A DNA stretch of 11,137 nt from Jimgerdemannia flammicorona (GCA_003990745.1 RBNI01006622.1:1-11137); one strand, 5' to 3'. Positions 1 to 8,725 are shown, counted from the first letter of the stretch. A program made the numbers and translations. The notes: generated from the letters alone by a model not told the origin.

Positions 1-796
1 CCACCCTCCCCCCACTCTGTTCACATATCTCTTCCACCAGACGTCGGCGACACCCACCTTGTGGCCCCCATCCCACCCACCACCCCATTAGCAGATCCAC
101 TACTAACTCCTCCCATCTCAATAGTTTCTCCGGTATCCCTATCTGTCGTCTCTCCTCAAAAACATAGAGCCAATGCTCAGTCAATCCCACCTACACTGCT
201 ACAACCCACCCTACAGTAAGCCACCTATTGCCGACACCTCCCAAAATTCTTAATGCCAAATCGTCCCAGCGACCCCTCTCACCATCTGGCCTCCTTTTAA
301 CCCCAAGCCAATCCCCTATAGCTATCCAGAAATCCCCCAACACCTCACACTCCCCCAGCCAATGTTCTGGCGTTTGTACGAATCCCCCAACCTGCTCAAC
401 ATTATAATACTCCTCACAGTCCAACTGACCACCATCCACCAGATGCCCAGCATGGAAGTTCAACATTACATTCCTCCACAACATTCGCTACCATACTATC
501 CAGTACTTCAGAGGAAGCCACCGCCTCACCTCAGCACTCCAAGACCAGATCCCTGCCCAGTCCCACTCCTCTCCAATCCTCACCATCTGCCAACTACTCA
601 GCCAAAGATCCTGGCCAATTCACCACTGACATTCTACGCCATCTCCAATGTCAAACTCAGCGAGTGGAACTCCCCCTAGAAGCAAACAGTCCCACTTCTA
701 CATAGCTGGACCCCATACCACCTCCCCCTCATTACCACGCCAGTGCAGGTCTATCCTGTGAGCTCCGTCGACCACTCCCCACCAGAAGCCCTTATA
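1..796 (-). pseudogene. ORF2 C-terminal region of copy A, in frame but with stops
   Basis: The ORF2 frame continues without a frameshift past the TGA at 797-799 to the window edge, about 265 more codons. It is cut by a TAG at 698-700, TGA at 620-622, TAG at 488-490 and TAG at 191-193. Copy C aligns along this whole stretch (10262-11137). Opposite the stops at 797, 698 and 488 copy C has TGG, and opposite 191 it has AGA, so these were sense codons. The region includes the C-terminal zinc-binding motif at 347-418 and, after it, conserved blocks such as GGVGNxWLTVGW. No RNase H motifs are recognisable in what is visible, but the end of ORF2 is outside the window. If the stop at 797 acts, the element makes an ORF2 protein without this tail. 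Confidence 0.85.
347..418 (-). other. Zinc-binding motif of copy A ORF2, second Cys lost
   Basis: This 24-codon stretch corresponds to a CX2CX14HX4C motif like the CCHC motif at the C-terminus of many LINE ORF2 proteins, where it is needed for RNA binding and retrotransposition. In copy A the first Cys (416-418), the His and the last Cys (347-349) are present, but the second Cys position reads Tyr (TAT). Copy C has TGT there. The change is a G-to-A transition on the sense strand and removes a metal ligand. Confidence 0.75.
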
Positions 797-3586
797 TCAT
801 AGCCGGCGACTCCCATTCAGGCCCACCAAAGAGAGCAGATCCCCTGAGGACCCCCGGGGGGAGACCCTCATCTCCCACACCTTCTCCATCAATGGTACCC
901 AACCTCCACCCTGTAGCTCCACAGCCCTTCTCAACCACCAAGCTCGCAGGCAGTGTAGGCACTTAGGGAGATCAACAAGGCCCAGGTCTCCCTGAAGCAC
1001 TGGCTCCACAAGGGTATCCCAACTAATCTGGGCCCTTCTGCCTGCCCAAATCCAATCCCTTGCCAGTTTCATCAACCTCTTCACTACCCAAGCAGGAAAG
1101 TCTAAGTGATATGCCACATACCACAGCTTGGGGAACCAGTATACATTCAGAATCATCACCCGCCCCGCCAGGGAGATGTGTCGACCCCCACAACTTTTTA
1201 GAGCCTCTCCCCAAATATCCACCCTCCTCTCCCACCATATCTGTGGCAGGACTGATCCATATACAGAGAGGAAGATACCAAGATACCACACCACCTCTCC
1301 TGTGGGGACAATTGTTCCAATGACATCCCCTCCCACTAGCCCATTCCCCAGCACCATCATTTCACACTTATGCCAGTTGAGCTTTGCTCCCGAGTGCACT
1401 TCATACCACTCCACCATTTCTCGAAGGGCCTCCACATCTGCTACCGATCCAAGTCCAACCACTATATCATCTGCAAAGGCCCCCACCTTCCACTCCACAC
1501 CATACACCGAGAGCCCAGCCACCCTCCTATGGATCCTATCCATCAGAGGTTCCAAGGAGAGGGCATATAGGATAGGGGACAGTGGATCCCCTTGAGGAAC
1601 TCCTCTCCCCAAGGGGAACACCAAACCCCTGTGACCATTATACAGCAGCACTGCCCTACTCGTTTCCAACAAACTCAACATAGAGGCCCTAAACTGTGGG
1701 GGAACACCAATTCTGTCCAGCACCTTGCCCAGCCAGACCTGCCGAACATGGTCATATGCCTTCTCCTGGTCCAAGAAAACCAGTCTGCCATCCAGTCTGC
1801 AGGCCCGGGCTCCTTCAATAATGCCATGCACCCAGGCAGTTCCATCTCTGATGAGTCTACCTCCTACAAAGCCCCGCTGTTCCTCACCCAGCACCTGCTG
1901 AGCAACCTTCTGTAGCCTCGCGACAATCACCTTAGTCACCAACTTCCGATCCATATCTAGAAGCATGATTGGCCTCCAGTTCTTCCAATCTTCACATCTG
2001 CCCTTATCTTTGTACAGCAGGGCCACAAGCCCTAAGTCCTGTTCGCCAACCCACACTCCATTTAGAAGAACATGGTCACAGAGTGAAGCCATCTCCCCCA
2101 GCATTCCAGGAACTGTCGCCATCTTCTTCCAGAAGTCCCACAGTAATCCATCCTCCCCTGGCACTGTACCCAGCTTAGTCGCCGCCAGGACTCCTTGAAT
2201 CTCCTCTTCCTGGACTGGCAAGACTAAGTCCCATAGACCCTCAACCACCGGTGGTTCCCACTCCTCCAGTGCATCACCAATCTCTACAGCATCAGCACCC
2301 CCTTCCTCCTCACTCCACAGACCCCGCCAATTCGCCTTCAATACCCCCAGGATCTGCTGTGTACCATGTACCAATTCTCCCTCAGCATCAAAGACCCCCT
2401 CCCACTGATGTCTCACCTGCCTGGCTTTGAGGAGCCTAGACAAGTACCTAGTAGGTCTCTCTCCCTCCTCAAGCCCCTGCCACCTTAGTCTGGCCACCAT
2501 TCCTCCCATACGAGTCTCTTCCTCCTCTCTCAATACCTGTTGCAATTCCACAACTTCCAATTTCGCCCTCTCTAACCTCCAATCCTCCACCTCATCAGTC
2601 ATAAGCAAATCTGCCCACTCCAACTGCAATCCCCTCAGTCGATTGGAAGCATACCATAATCTCCTCCTCCTCTGCCTCCCTGCCTCTCTACCAGCCCCAC
2701 CCCAATAGGCCCTCGCAGCCTCCTTCAACCTCAACCAATGGACAGCCACTGAAAAACCCTCCTGCCTCCAGAGTAGAACTTTTGTCTGGATGTCCTCTAC
2801 ACATGAATCCCACAACACTTTCTCAGCCAGCAGGGAGGAGTTAAGGCGCCAATGTCCGGGTCCATCTCCACTCCCCCCAAACTGCCCCTGCCCAAACAGT
2901 TCCCAGTGATTAGACCATGGGCACCCCACCACCTCTAAAGCCTTCCAGACATCTGTGCCCCAACATTCCGCAGTCAGAATCCAGTCAATCCTAGTCCCCA
3001 GGCTATTCACCCAGTGTGTGTAGACCCTGGAGTCGCCCCACCACATTCGGCCCATATCTCCTAATGAGCTAAGGTTCTCTACCTCCTCCCACGCATCCAG
3101 ACTGCCACTCCTCCCGCCGGCATTTCTCCCGCCATCAGTTCTATCCAGGCGCAAATCCTGAACCATGTTAAAATCACCACCAAGGACATCAACCCCCTCC
3201 TCCAATAGCATGCCCTCCTCCAGCAGATCCTGAATCCATGCAATCCTCTCTCCCCTAGCTGCCGGACAATAACAAGAGCCCACCCTCACTGATTCCCACC
3301 CTGGCCGGTACCATTCACCCCAGACTAAGCAATCTCCCCAGCTCCTGATTCCCTCCAAATCGCCTCGACCCTTCTTTACCAGAATCGCCACCTTTCCAAA
3401 CCAAGCAGTGGCTCCACCCCATTCCCTAGTCCATTCTACCCGATCATCCTCATCCTCGCACTGTACATCCTGCAATAGAAAGAGATCGGCCTCCAATCCC
3501 TTTAGCCAAGTAAAAATGTTCTTATGCCTCCCAATTCCCCGAAGGCCATTCACATTGAGCGAGAAAATGTTAGTTGTACTGTTCAT
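797..3586 (-). CDS. ORF2 of copy A: APE endonuclease plus reverse transcriptase
   Basis: A 929-codon open frame for the LINE enzyme that nicks target DNA and copies its RNA onto the nick (target-primed reverse transcription). The start is placed at 3586 (MNSTTN), where similarity to copy B begins and the endonuclease fold starts; upstream Met codons in the same frame overlap ORF1. Endonuclease: residues about 5-250, with SLNVNG (9-14), LLQDV (37-41), GGDFN (136-140), RIDW (199-202) and SNH (225-227). The family's usual Glu is Asp in LLQDV, and the usual SDH is SNH. A basic, helical linker spans about 285-400. RT: residues about 450-760, with GFVGGR (572-577), motif A FLDQEKAYD (604-612), GRGVPQGDPLSP (660-671) and the catalytic FADD (704-707; the two Asp codons at 1466-1471). 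Tryptophan is about 6%. It starts 31 bases after the ORF1 stop, which suggests reinitiation or a bicistronic RNA. The normal C-terminus is cut off by the TGA at 797. Confidence 0.92.
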   Translation of the reverse strand: MNSTTNIFSLNVNGLRGIGRHKNIFTWLKGLEADLFLLQDVQCEDEDDRVEWTREWGGATAWFGKVAILVKKGRGDLEGIRSWGDCLVWGEWYRPGWESVRVGSCYCPAARGERIAWIQDLLEEGMLLEEGVDVLGGDFNMVQDLRLDRTDGGRNAGGRSGSLDAWEEVENLSSLGDMGRMWWGDSRVYTHWVNSLGTRIDWILTAECWGTDVWKALEVVGCPWSNHWELFGQGQFGGSGDGPGHWRLNSSLLAEKVLWDSCVEDIQTKVLLWRQEGFSVAVHWLRLKEAARAYWGGAGREAGRQRRRRLWYASNRLRGLQLEWADLLMTDEVEDWRLERAKLEVVELQQVLREEEETRMGGMVARLRWQGLEEGERPTRYLSRLLKARQVRHQWEGVFDAEGELVHGTQQILGVLKANWRGLWSEEEGGADAVEIGDALEEWEPPVVEGLWDLVLPVQEEEIQGVLAATKLGTVPGEDGLLWDFWKKMATVPGMLGEMASLCDHVLLNGVWVGEQDLGLVALLYKDKGRCEDWKNWRPIMLLDMDRKLVTKVIVARLQKVAQQVLGEEQRGFVGGRLIRDGTAWVHGIIEGARACRLDGRLVFLDQEKAYDHVRQVWLGKVLDRIGVPPQFRASMLSLLETSRAVLLYNGHRGLVFPLGRGVPQGDPLSPILYALSLEPLMDRIHRRVAGLSVYGVEWKVGAFADDIVVGLGSVADVEALREMVEWYEVHSGAKLNWHKCEMMVLGNGLVGGDVIGTIVPTGEVVWYLGIFLSVYGSVLPQIWWERRVDIWGEALKSCGGRHISLAGRVMILNVYWFPKLWYVAYHLDFPAWVVKRLMKLARDWIWAGRRAQISWDTLVEPVLQGDLGLVDLPKCLHCLRAWWLRRAVELQGGGWVPLMEKVWEMRVSPRGSSGDLLSLVGLNGSRRL

Positions 3587-4284
3587 GATGAATAATGTTA
3601 AATATTGAGCCTCTCCTCTACAAATCCACACCCAAGTCCTCCTGTACCAAATCCAAGTTGCATTCCGCAGCCAGTTCCTTCTTCGCAGCCTCCTGCACCT
3701 CCAATCCCTCCAGAAGTTCAACCATTGCCCCATCCTCTCTCTCCTCAAAGTCCTCCCGATACTCTCCACAGGCCTCCTGCCAGAACTTCAACCCATGGCA
3801 TTCTGCCCAGCAGTAGGCAGCCCTTTCACCAGCGATAACCATCAGTTCTGCCTTCCTCACCTCATCCACCTCATAACCCTCATCCTCCAATAAGATCACC
3901 AGAATCTTCGTCTTCAGTGCCTCCACAACTCCATCACCTCGCAGAATCCGTGCCCAGTGCTCCTCTGGCATGGCCCTCAGATCCACTTCCCCCAACACCT
4001 CAGCTGCAAGGTTATCCATCACATTGCTCATCCACAGCAGATTCCCAATCTCCTTCCCTCCAGGGGTCCCCGGCCTCCCTGCATCCAGCATCATAATATC
4101 AGCACCTACACTGGCATCCTTATTCCACTCCTCCTCTGGAACATCCACCAGCTCGTCCTCACCAACCGACACCACCTGGCCTCCTTTCACCACATTAGGG
4201 ACCCCAAAGGTAACTCGCTGAGCTCCCTGCATCAGAACATCTTCATCTGCACCTCACCTCCTCACCGGGCCCCTCCTGACAAGT

Positions 4285-4294
4285 GGGGGGGGGG
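4285..4294. repeat. Ten-base G run (C10 on the sense strand) in copy A ORF1
   Basis: Ten consecutive G on the plus strand encode consecutive Pro codons in the ORF1 sense frame. Copy B has a non-homopolymeric ACC/CCT alternation at the matching place. The run is prone to length change in replication, transcription or sequencing. As given, its length keeps the frame of the flanking ORF1 sequence. Confidence 0.85.
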
Positions 4295-4653
4295 TACCAT
4301 CCGATGCCTCCTCCCAAACCTCAAAAGTACCATCAGCATAGGGATCTTTGCACAGCACCTTCGCAGCCCATTCCTCCGTCACCACTGCCTCCTTTCCTCC
4401 TTCACCAGCCCATACACTTGCTTTGACCCCACCAGACTCTCCAGCCCCATCCTTCTTCCTCTTCTCCCCCCTAGTCATACTCGCCAAAAGCTCCCTCTGT
4501 CACAAGCGCCCCTGGGCCTGCTCCCACTGCTTCTTGTCAGTGCGTATATGCTTCCCCTCCACAATCTCCAGGTGCGTCGACTCCTCAAAGAGCTTCCAGG
4601 CCTTTGCCTGCCTTTCCACCGCACCACTCATCTCCTCCAATGCCTCCAGCAAA

Positions 4654-4670
4654 TCCTCCTCCTCCTCCTC
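4654..4670. repeat. (TCC)n tract, Glu run of ORF1 (copy A)
   Basis: A trinucleotide tract encoding a short Glu run on the minus strand. Copy B has the same tract at 7659-7675, so it is an inherited part of ORF1 and not a new microsatellite. It sits just after the RRM-like segment and gives an acidic patch. Confidence 0.75.
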
Positions 4671-5645
4671 ACTCCCCTTCACCCTCGACACCTTACAAAT
4701 AAAAGCACCCCACATCAACACTGAGGGCCAGTCACCCGCCTTCCCAGTGGCCTCCCTCCCTGCTAGCCAAATCCTGACATTGACATCACCTGTCCTGATC
4801 ATCATCCCCTCCCACATCTGAAAGCCGATATCCACCACATCCCCATACTCTGCCATCACCTCCTCTACTCTCCTCCTTGTCTCCTCTCTTGTCACCATGG
4901 GCACTCCTTTCACCATCAGCTGTATCACCCTGGGGTCCCACCACAAACAGCACACCATAGGGACCACCACCTCCCCAATTGCCACTCCAGCTCTCAGCGC
5001 CTCTTCCAGGGGGCCCACCTCCTTAAAGCCCACCTCCACACCCTCCAGATCCTTCAGGAATTTCACCGATGCTGCCCCCACCACCTGCTTTGAAATAAGC
5101 CCCAGGACCATCCTTGCCGTCACTGCTAAGCCCCTGAAGCACAACGTAGCCACAAACTCCGAGATAGACTTCTTGAGTAATGGAGCCACTGCCAGGCCTG
5201 TCACACCATCTGCCAGGTCTCCCTTCTGCATCGGGAACCCCTGCCCCCCCTGGCCATCAGCTGTAACATCTCTTTTTTTTTCCTGATCCACCATCACGCC
5301 GCCATCAGCAGTCCCGCCCCCAGCCACAACACCTCCAGACCCTATGCTCATACCCCCAGCCAGGGAACTTCCCCCCCTTCCAGGGCTCGCCTTGCCCTTC
5401 CCCACCGCAGCACCAGCCCAGCTTCCAGTCGGCCATCCACTCCCCTTCACCTTGTCAGCAAAACTCATGTGGCCAGTCCCTCCTCTCTTCCCACTGGACC
5501 CCGGCCCTCCACCAGCCCTCTCACCGCTCGTCAACCCTCCAAAGGCCCCCATCCCCAGGCCATAACCCCTCCCAACCTGCTGCCAGCTAAAGGCCCCAGG
5601 TCCACCAGACCCAGCACGCCCGTCAGAACTCTTGCTCGAAGATAT

Positions 5646-5728
5646 GTTTATAATACCTTTCCTCTGCTTTGTGTCGAAAAACTGTTGCTTGAAGCTTGTG
5701 TAATGTGAATAGTACCGGAGAAAGGTGT
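5646..5728 (-). other. 5' UTR and 5' terminus of copy A
   Basis: About 80 bases between the apparent 5' end of A and the inferred (lost) ORF1 start. It aligns with the leader of copy B (8645-8722): both share a CCGGTAC or CCAGTAC block close to the 5' end, followed by a TTACAC block. LINE 5' UTRs usually hold an internal promoter, but no specific promoter motif is claimed here. Sequence on the right side, from about 5730, is ORF2 of copy B, so this is the insertion point of A in B. Confidence 0.7.
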
Positions 5729-5729
5729 G

Positions 5730-6595
5730 TCCTTCATCCTCATCCACCGAACCCCAACTGAGACACCTTCCCACCACCAGTTCTCCATCCTCAGCTAAAT
5801 GTCTTTAGCCTACTCATCCCACCAGGTCTTGTCATCTAACAAAGAGGAATTGAGGCACCAATGTCCAGACCCATCCCCACTTCCCCCAAAGCACCCCTGT
5901 CCCAAAAGCCCCCAGTAATCCGACCATGGACACCATTCCACCTCCAGTGACTTCCAAACATCTAGGCCCCAGCAACTGGCCATCAAAATCCAGTCAATTC
6001 TTGTCCCCAGGCCCCCTGCCCAATGTGTATAAACCCTCCTATTCTCCCAGCACTCCCTACCAGCATCTACCATCACACTTAGTCTTTCTACTTTCACCCA
6101 TGCTGCCAGTCCTCCACTCCTGCTCTCAGCACCTTGTCCTCCATCTGTTCTATCCAACAGTATGTCCTGAACCATATTGAAATCTCCCCCAAGCATATCC
6201 ACCCCAGCCTCTGTAAGGATCCCACTCTCCTGTAAACCTTTCACCCAATCTACATGCTCACCTTGTACAGCAGGGCAGTAACAGGAGCCAACTGTAACCA
6301 GCTCCCAGCCTGCATGAATCCACTCACCCCAGACCAGTCTCTCCCCCCAGCTCCTCACATCCTGTATCTCCCCTCTGCCTTTCTGAACCAAAATCCCAAC
6401 CTTGCTCTTCCAAATCACCACACCTCCCCATTCCTTCATCCATTCCGTCTTGTCAGAACCATCCTCACACCTGACATCCTGCAAGAGGAAGAGATCAGCC
6501 TCCAATCCCTTCATTTAAGTAAAAATGTTCCTATGTTGAGCAGCACTCTATAACCCATTCACATTTAAAGAAAAAATGTTGGTTGTACTGATCTT
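5730..6595 (-). pseudogene. ORF2 endonuclease domain of copy B, truncated and broken
   Basis: Aligned with residues 1 to about 290 of copy A ORF2. The start codon is AAG (6593-6595) where A has ATG, and two stops fall in the first 30 codons. The frame is then open from 6514 to 5810, past which stops at the old Cys (TAG) and Gln (TAG) positions follow, yet similarity continues to about 5730 (EGVSV and WMRMKD against EGFSV and WLRLKE in A). Endonuclease motifs kept: SLNVNG, LLQDV, GGDFN, RIDW. The SDH triad reads SDY (TAC at 5915-5917), a loss of the catalytic His by C-to-T. The ORF is cut off by the insertion of copy A. It cannot make a working enzyme. Confidence 0.87.
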
Positions 6596-6625
6596 AATGA
6601 AATATGTTTTGTTATCAATCGATCT

Positions 6626-8644
6626 CTACTGCTCCATGCTCATCTCCTCCTACACCATGTCCAGATTATGTTCCACAGCCACCTCCTCCTCTTCTGCTCT
6701 CTGAGCCTCCAATCCAGCCAGTCTCTCCATCTGCCTTCTCCTCGAACTCCTCTTGGTATTCTAGGCATGCCTCCTGCCAGAGCTGCAGTCCATGATGCTT
6801 GTTCCAGCAGTATTCAGCCCTCTCCCCAGCAACAACCACCATCTCTGCCTCTCTCTCCTTATCCACCTCATACCCTTCCTCCTCCAGGTATACTGCAAGA
6901 ATTTCCGCCTTCAATGCCTTCTCTTCATTACTCCATCTCTCTGCAGTATTCTCACTCAATGCTCATCACTCATCACTCACAAGTCCACCTCCCCCAACTC
7001 TTCTGCTGCCAGGTTATTCATCATCTGGCATATCCAAAGTAAGTTCCCCACCTCCTTCCCCCCCAGAGTCACTGGCCTCCCTCCATCCAACATTGTAGTG
7101 TCAGCTCCAGCACTTGCAAACTCATCCCATACCTCTGGGACATCCACCAGTTCCTCCTCTCCAGCTGACACTGTCTGTCTCCCATATGCTGCCTCTGGAA
7201 CTCCAAATTGCAACCTCTGGGCCCCACGCATTGGCACATCCTCTACCACCCTGTTTTGGGAAGCCAGGCCACGCCTGATAAGAGGGGTAGGGGTAGGGGA
7301 GCCCTCCCAGTCCTCCTCCCAAACCTCCAGCATACCATGAGCATATGGGTCATTATTAGGCTTCTCCTTATCCTCCCCTGCCTCCTTCTCATCCTTCCCC
7401 TCCCCCTCACTGGCCCAGACACTCACTTCAGCTCCCCCTGTGCCCTTTACCTTGCTTGTATCCCCCAGTGGTCTGTTATCCAGCTTGGCCAGCAGCTCTT
7501 TCTGTCTCTTCTGCCCCTGAGCCCTTTCCCACTACTCCTTGGCCACTCGAATCTGCTTTCCATCCACCACCTCCAAGTACATCAACTCCACAAAAGCCTC
7601 CCAAGCCTTCGCTCGCCACTCTACAGCACCACCCAACTCTTCTAGCACTTCCAATAAATCCTCCTCCTCCTCCTCACATCCCTTCACCCTTGTCACCTTA
7701 TACAAGATCACTCCCCAGACCATTGCTGAAGGCCAGTCCCTTACCTTTGCAGTAGCTTCCTTCCCAGCCAGCCAAATTCTCACATCCACATCACCAGTCC
7801 TGAGTGAGGTTCCTTCCCAGACTCTGAATCTGATATCCACCACCTCTCCATATTCTGCCATGAAATCCTCAACTCTCTTTCTCATCTCCATCACCATCAC
7901 TGTCAGCACTCCTTTCACCATCAGTTGGACCACCCTGGGATCCCACTTCAGGCAATATGCCATTGGAACACACACCTCCCCAACCACCAATCCAGCCTTC
8001 AGTGCCTCCCCCAGTGGTGCTGCCTCCTCAAAACCCACCTCCACTCCCTCCAGTCCCTTCAAAAACTTCACTGATGCAGCTCCTGCCACCTGCTTAGCAA
8101 TGAGCCCCAGTACCATTTTCATCATCACTGCTAAGCCCCAGAAGCACAGTGTGACTGTGAATGCTGAGATCAATTTTTTGAGCAATGGGGCCACCACCAG
8201 GCCTGTTACACCATCTGCCAAATCCCCTTGTCTTCTAAGCCTCAGCCACTCAGCCTTGCCATCAGCCATCACATCTGGATTTTTTTCCAGATTGACAGTC
8301 CCATCACCATCAGCAGTTACACTCCCCCCAGCCGCTACTCCCTCAGCTCCACTGCCCCCCCTTCCAAGGGTTGCTCCCCTCTGCACTGTCACCTTTTTGG
8401 TCTCCTTACCCTTCCTCAGCCAGCCCTCCAGCCCTGATGCCTGTTGTCTCCCCTTCACTGTCTCTGCGAAGCTCGCCCTCCCAGGTCCTGGGCCTCTGCC
8501 ACTACCTCCACCCCTTCCATGTCCACCTGCCAGCAGCCCCCTCATACCCCCCCCCAGACCTGGGCCCCTCCCCACCTACTGCCAGTCGAAAGCACTTGGG
8601 CCACCCTGCCCAGTACACACCTCAGGTTGCCTGTCAGTTGCCAT
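6626..8644 (-). pseudogene. ORF1 (gag-like) of copy B, multiple stops and frameshifts
   Basis: Starts at ATG 8644 (MATDRQ), which has no counterpart ATG in copy A. It keeps the Gly-rich N-terminus, the SFAETVKG motif, the helical region, the RRM-like segment (KGVLTVMVMEMRKRVEDF, then GDVDVRIWL), the Glu run and the conserved C-terminal domain. Lesions seen against A: CAG-to-TAG near codon 20 (the SWQQV position), TAG at 7532-7534 (Gln in A), TGA at 6977-6979, a TGG-to-TGA just after it, about 5 extra bases near 6915, an approximately 11-base deletion near 6715, and CAG-to-TAG a few codons before the original TAG at 6626-6628. Many are C-to-T or G-to-A transitions. The frame before 6977 is otherwise continuous, so 8575-7532 and 7426-6977 are pieces of one gene and not separate genes. 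Confidence 0.83.
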
Positions 8645-8722
8645 GTTATTAGTCTCTTTTCTCCAAAAACGATGTTGTAAGTTCCTTCCAAAGGTTGTGT
8701 AACCTGAATGGTACTGGAAAGA
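8645..8722 (-). other. 5' UTR and 5' terminus of copy B
   Basis: About 78 bases upstream of the ORF1 ATG of copy B, similar to the leader of copy A (5646-5728). Similarity to A ends around 8722, and from about 8724 the plus strand reads as ORF2 of copy C. This marks the 5' edge of B where it entered C. Confidence 0.7.
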
Positions 8723-8725
8723 GAT

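Larger units (their letters stand above)
1..2385 (-). repeat. Left arm of a long, diverged inverted repeat (copy A ORF2)
   Basis: Pairs with 8724-11137 in opposite orientation; the arms are the RT and C-terminal parts of copies A and C. Similarity reaches the window ends: the block ATATGTGAACAGAGTGG of copy C occurs in reverse complement near 16-32. The arms are clearly diverged, with many transitions and small indels. Confidence 0.82.
3618..5645 (-). pseudogene. ORF1 (gag-like RNA-binding protein) of copy A, start lost, two in-frame stops
   Basis: One continuous frame of 675 codons ending in TAG at 3618-3620, with TGA at codon 382 (4500-4502) and codon 464 (4254-4256). Copy B reads Arg (AGA) opposite the first stop. 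The start is inferred from copy B: its ATG at 8644 aligns with ATA at 5645-5643 here, so the start seems lost by G-to-A. The next in-frame ATG is at 5552. In order there are a Gly/Ser-rich N-terminus, a conserved SFADKVKG motif (residues 61-68), a helical region, an RRM-like segment at about 240-300 (KGVPMVTREE, then YGDVVDI and GDVNVRIWL), a Glu run near 325-331, a low-complexity charged linker and a conserved C-terminal domain (about 570-650). By analogy to LINE ORF1 proteins it would coat the element RNA. No CCHC knuckle is seen. The RRM reading rests on pattern only. Confidence 0.82.
1..5728 (-). mobile_element. LINE-type non-LTR retrotransposon, copy A (youngest; 3' end outside window)
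   Basis: Reading leftward from about 5728, this copy holds a short 5' UTR, a gag-like ORF1, and an ORF2 with endonuclease, RT and C-terminal zinc-binding motif. The order 5' UTR, ORF1, ORF2 is that of LINEs; no LTR or integrase is seen. The 5' boundary is placed where similarity between the 5' leaders of A and B ends (shared leader near 5712-5724 and 8711-8723) and where B-type ORF2 sequence begins on the other side. The 3' UTR and tail are not in the window, so target-site duplications cannot be checked. CpG is frequent (about 21 in the first 960 bases by eye), unlike B and C, and the EN-RT frame is open, so this is taken as the most recent insertion. It is still not intact: ORF1 has lost its start and carries two stops, and the ORF2 C-terminus has five stops. 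Clade (L1-like or Tad-like) is not settled. Confidence 0.9.
2721..5728 (-). repeat. Direct repeat unit (copy A: leader, ORF1, endonuclease)
   Basis: Aligns in the same orientation with 5730-8722. The two units adjoin at about 5729. The left end at 2721-2726 is where the B copy is cut off (a TCCTTC block in both). Confidence 0.85.
5729..8722 (-). mobile_element. LINE-type retrotransposon, copy B (5' part; interrupted by copy A)
   Basis: This copy aligns with copy A 2721-5728 along its whole length: leader, ORF1, the ORF1-ORF2 gap, and the endonuclease part of ORF2. It ends at about 5730 in the linker between endonuclease and RT. LINE copies are usually truncated at the 5' end, so loss of the 3' part at the exact 5' end of A is best explained by insertion of A into B, with the rest of B lying left of position 1. 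CpG is scarce (about 16 in 3.0 kb by eye) and the ORFs carry stops, small indels and a lost ORF2 start, so it is older than A. Its own 5' end abuts copy C. Confidence 0.85.
5730..8722 (-). repeat. Direct repeat unit (copy B: leader, ORF1, endonuclease)
   Basis: Partner of 2721-5728, about 3.0 kb, diverged mainly by transitions and CpG loss, with a few indels of 1 to 11 bases. Confidence 0.85.

Noticed and set aside
1..800. RNase H domain after the RT
   Set aside because: Some LINE clades have one, but I see no DEDD-type motif set in the visible tail of A or C, and the ORF2 end is outside the window.
3587..3769. Longer ORF2 of A starting at 3769
   Set aside because: The extra 61 codons overlap the conserved end of ORF1 in another frame and encode an Arg/Trp-rich stretch with no domain. 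The Met at 3586 begins the endonuclease fold.
4254..4487. Separate small gene on the minus strand
   Set aside because: It is the middle piece of ORF1 of copy A, in the same frame as its two neighbours and set off only by TGA stops.
5646..5777. ORF1 of A starting at ATG 5777
   Set aside because: The first part of that frame lies in B ORF2 sequence across the insertion junction and then in the A leader. The alignment with B puts the ancestral start at 5645.
7539..8702. 387-codon open frame on the plus strand over ORF1 of copy B
   Set aside because: It is antisense to a well-supported ORF1 and is Ser/Pro/Thr-rich low complexity. TTA, CTA and TCA are rare in the purine-rich sense strand, so antisense stops are scarce. 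The same holds for the plus-strand frames at 3957-4724, 4348-4821, 1128-1595 and 4897-5286.
5729..8722. Tandem duplication instead of insertion of A into B
   Set aside because: A duplication would not explain why the unit edge coincides with the LINE 5' end, nor the large gap in CpG content between the two units.
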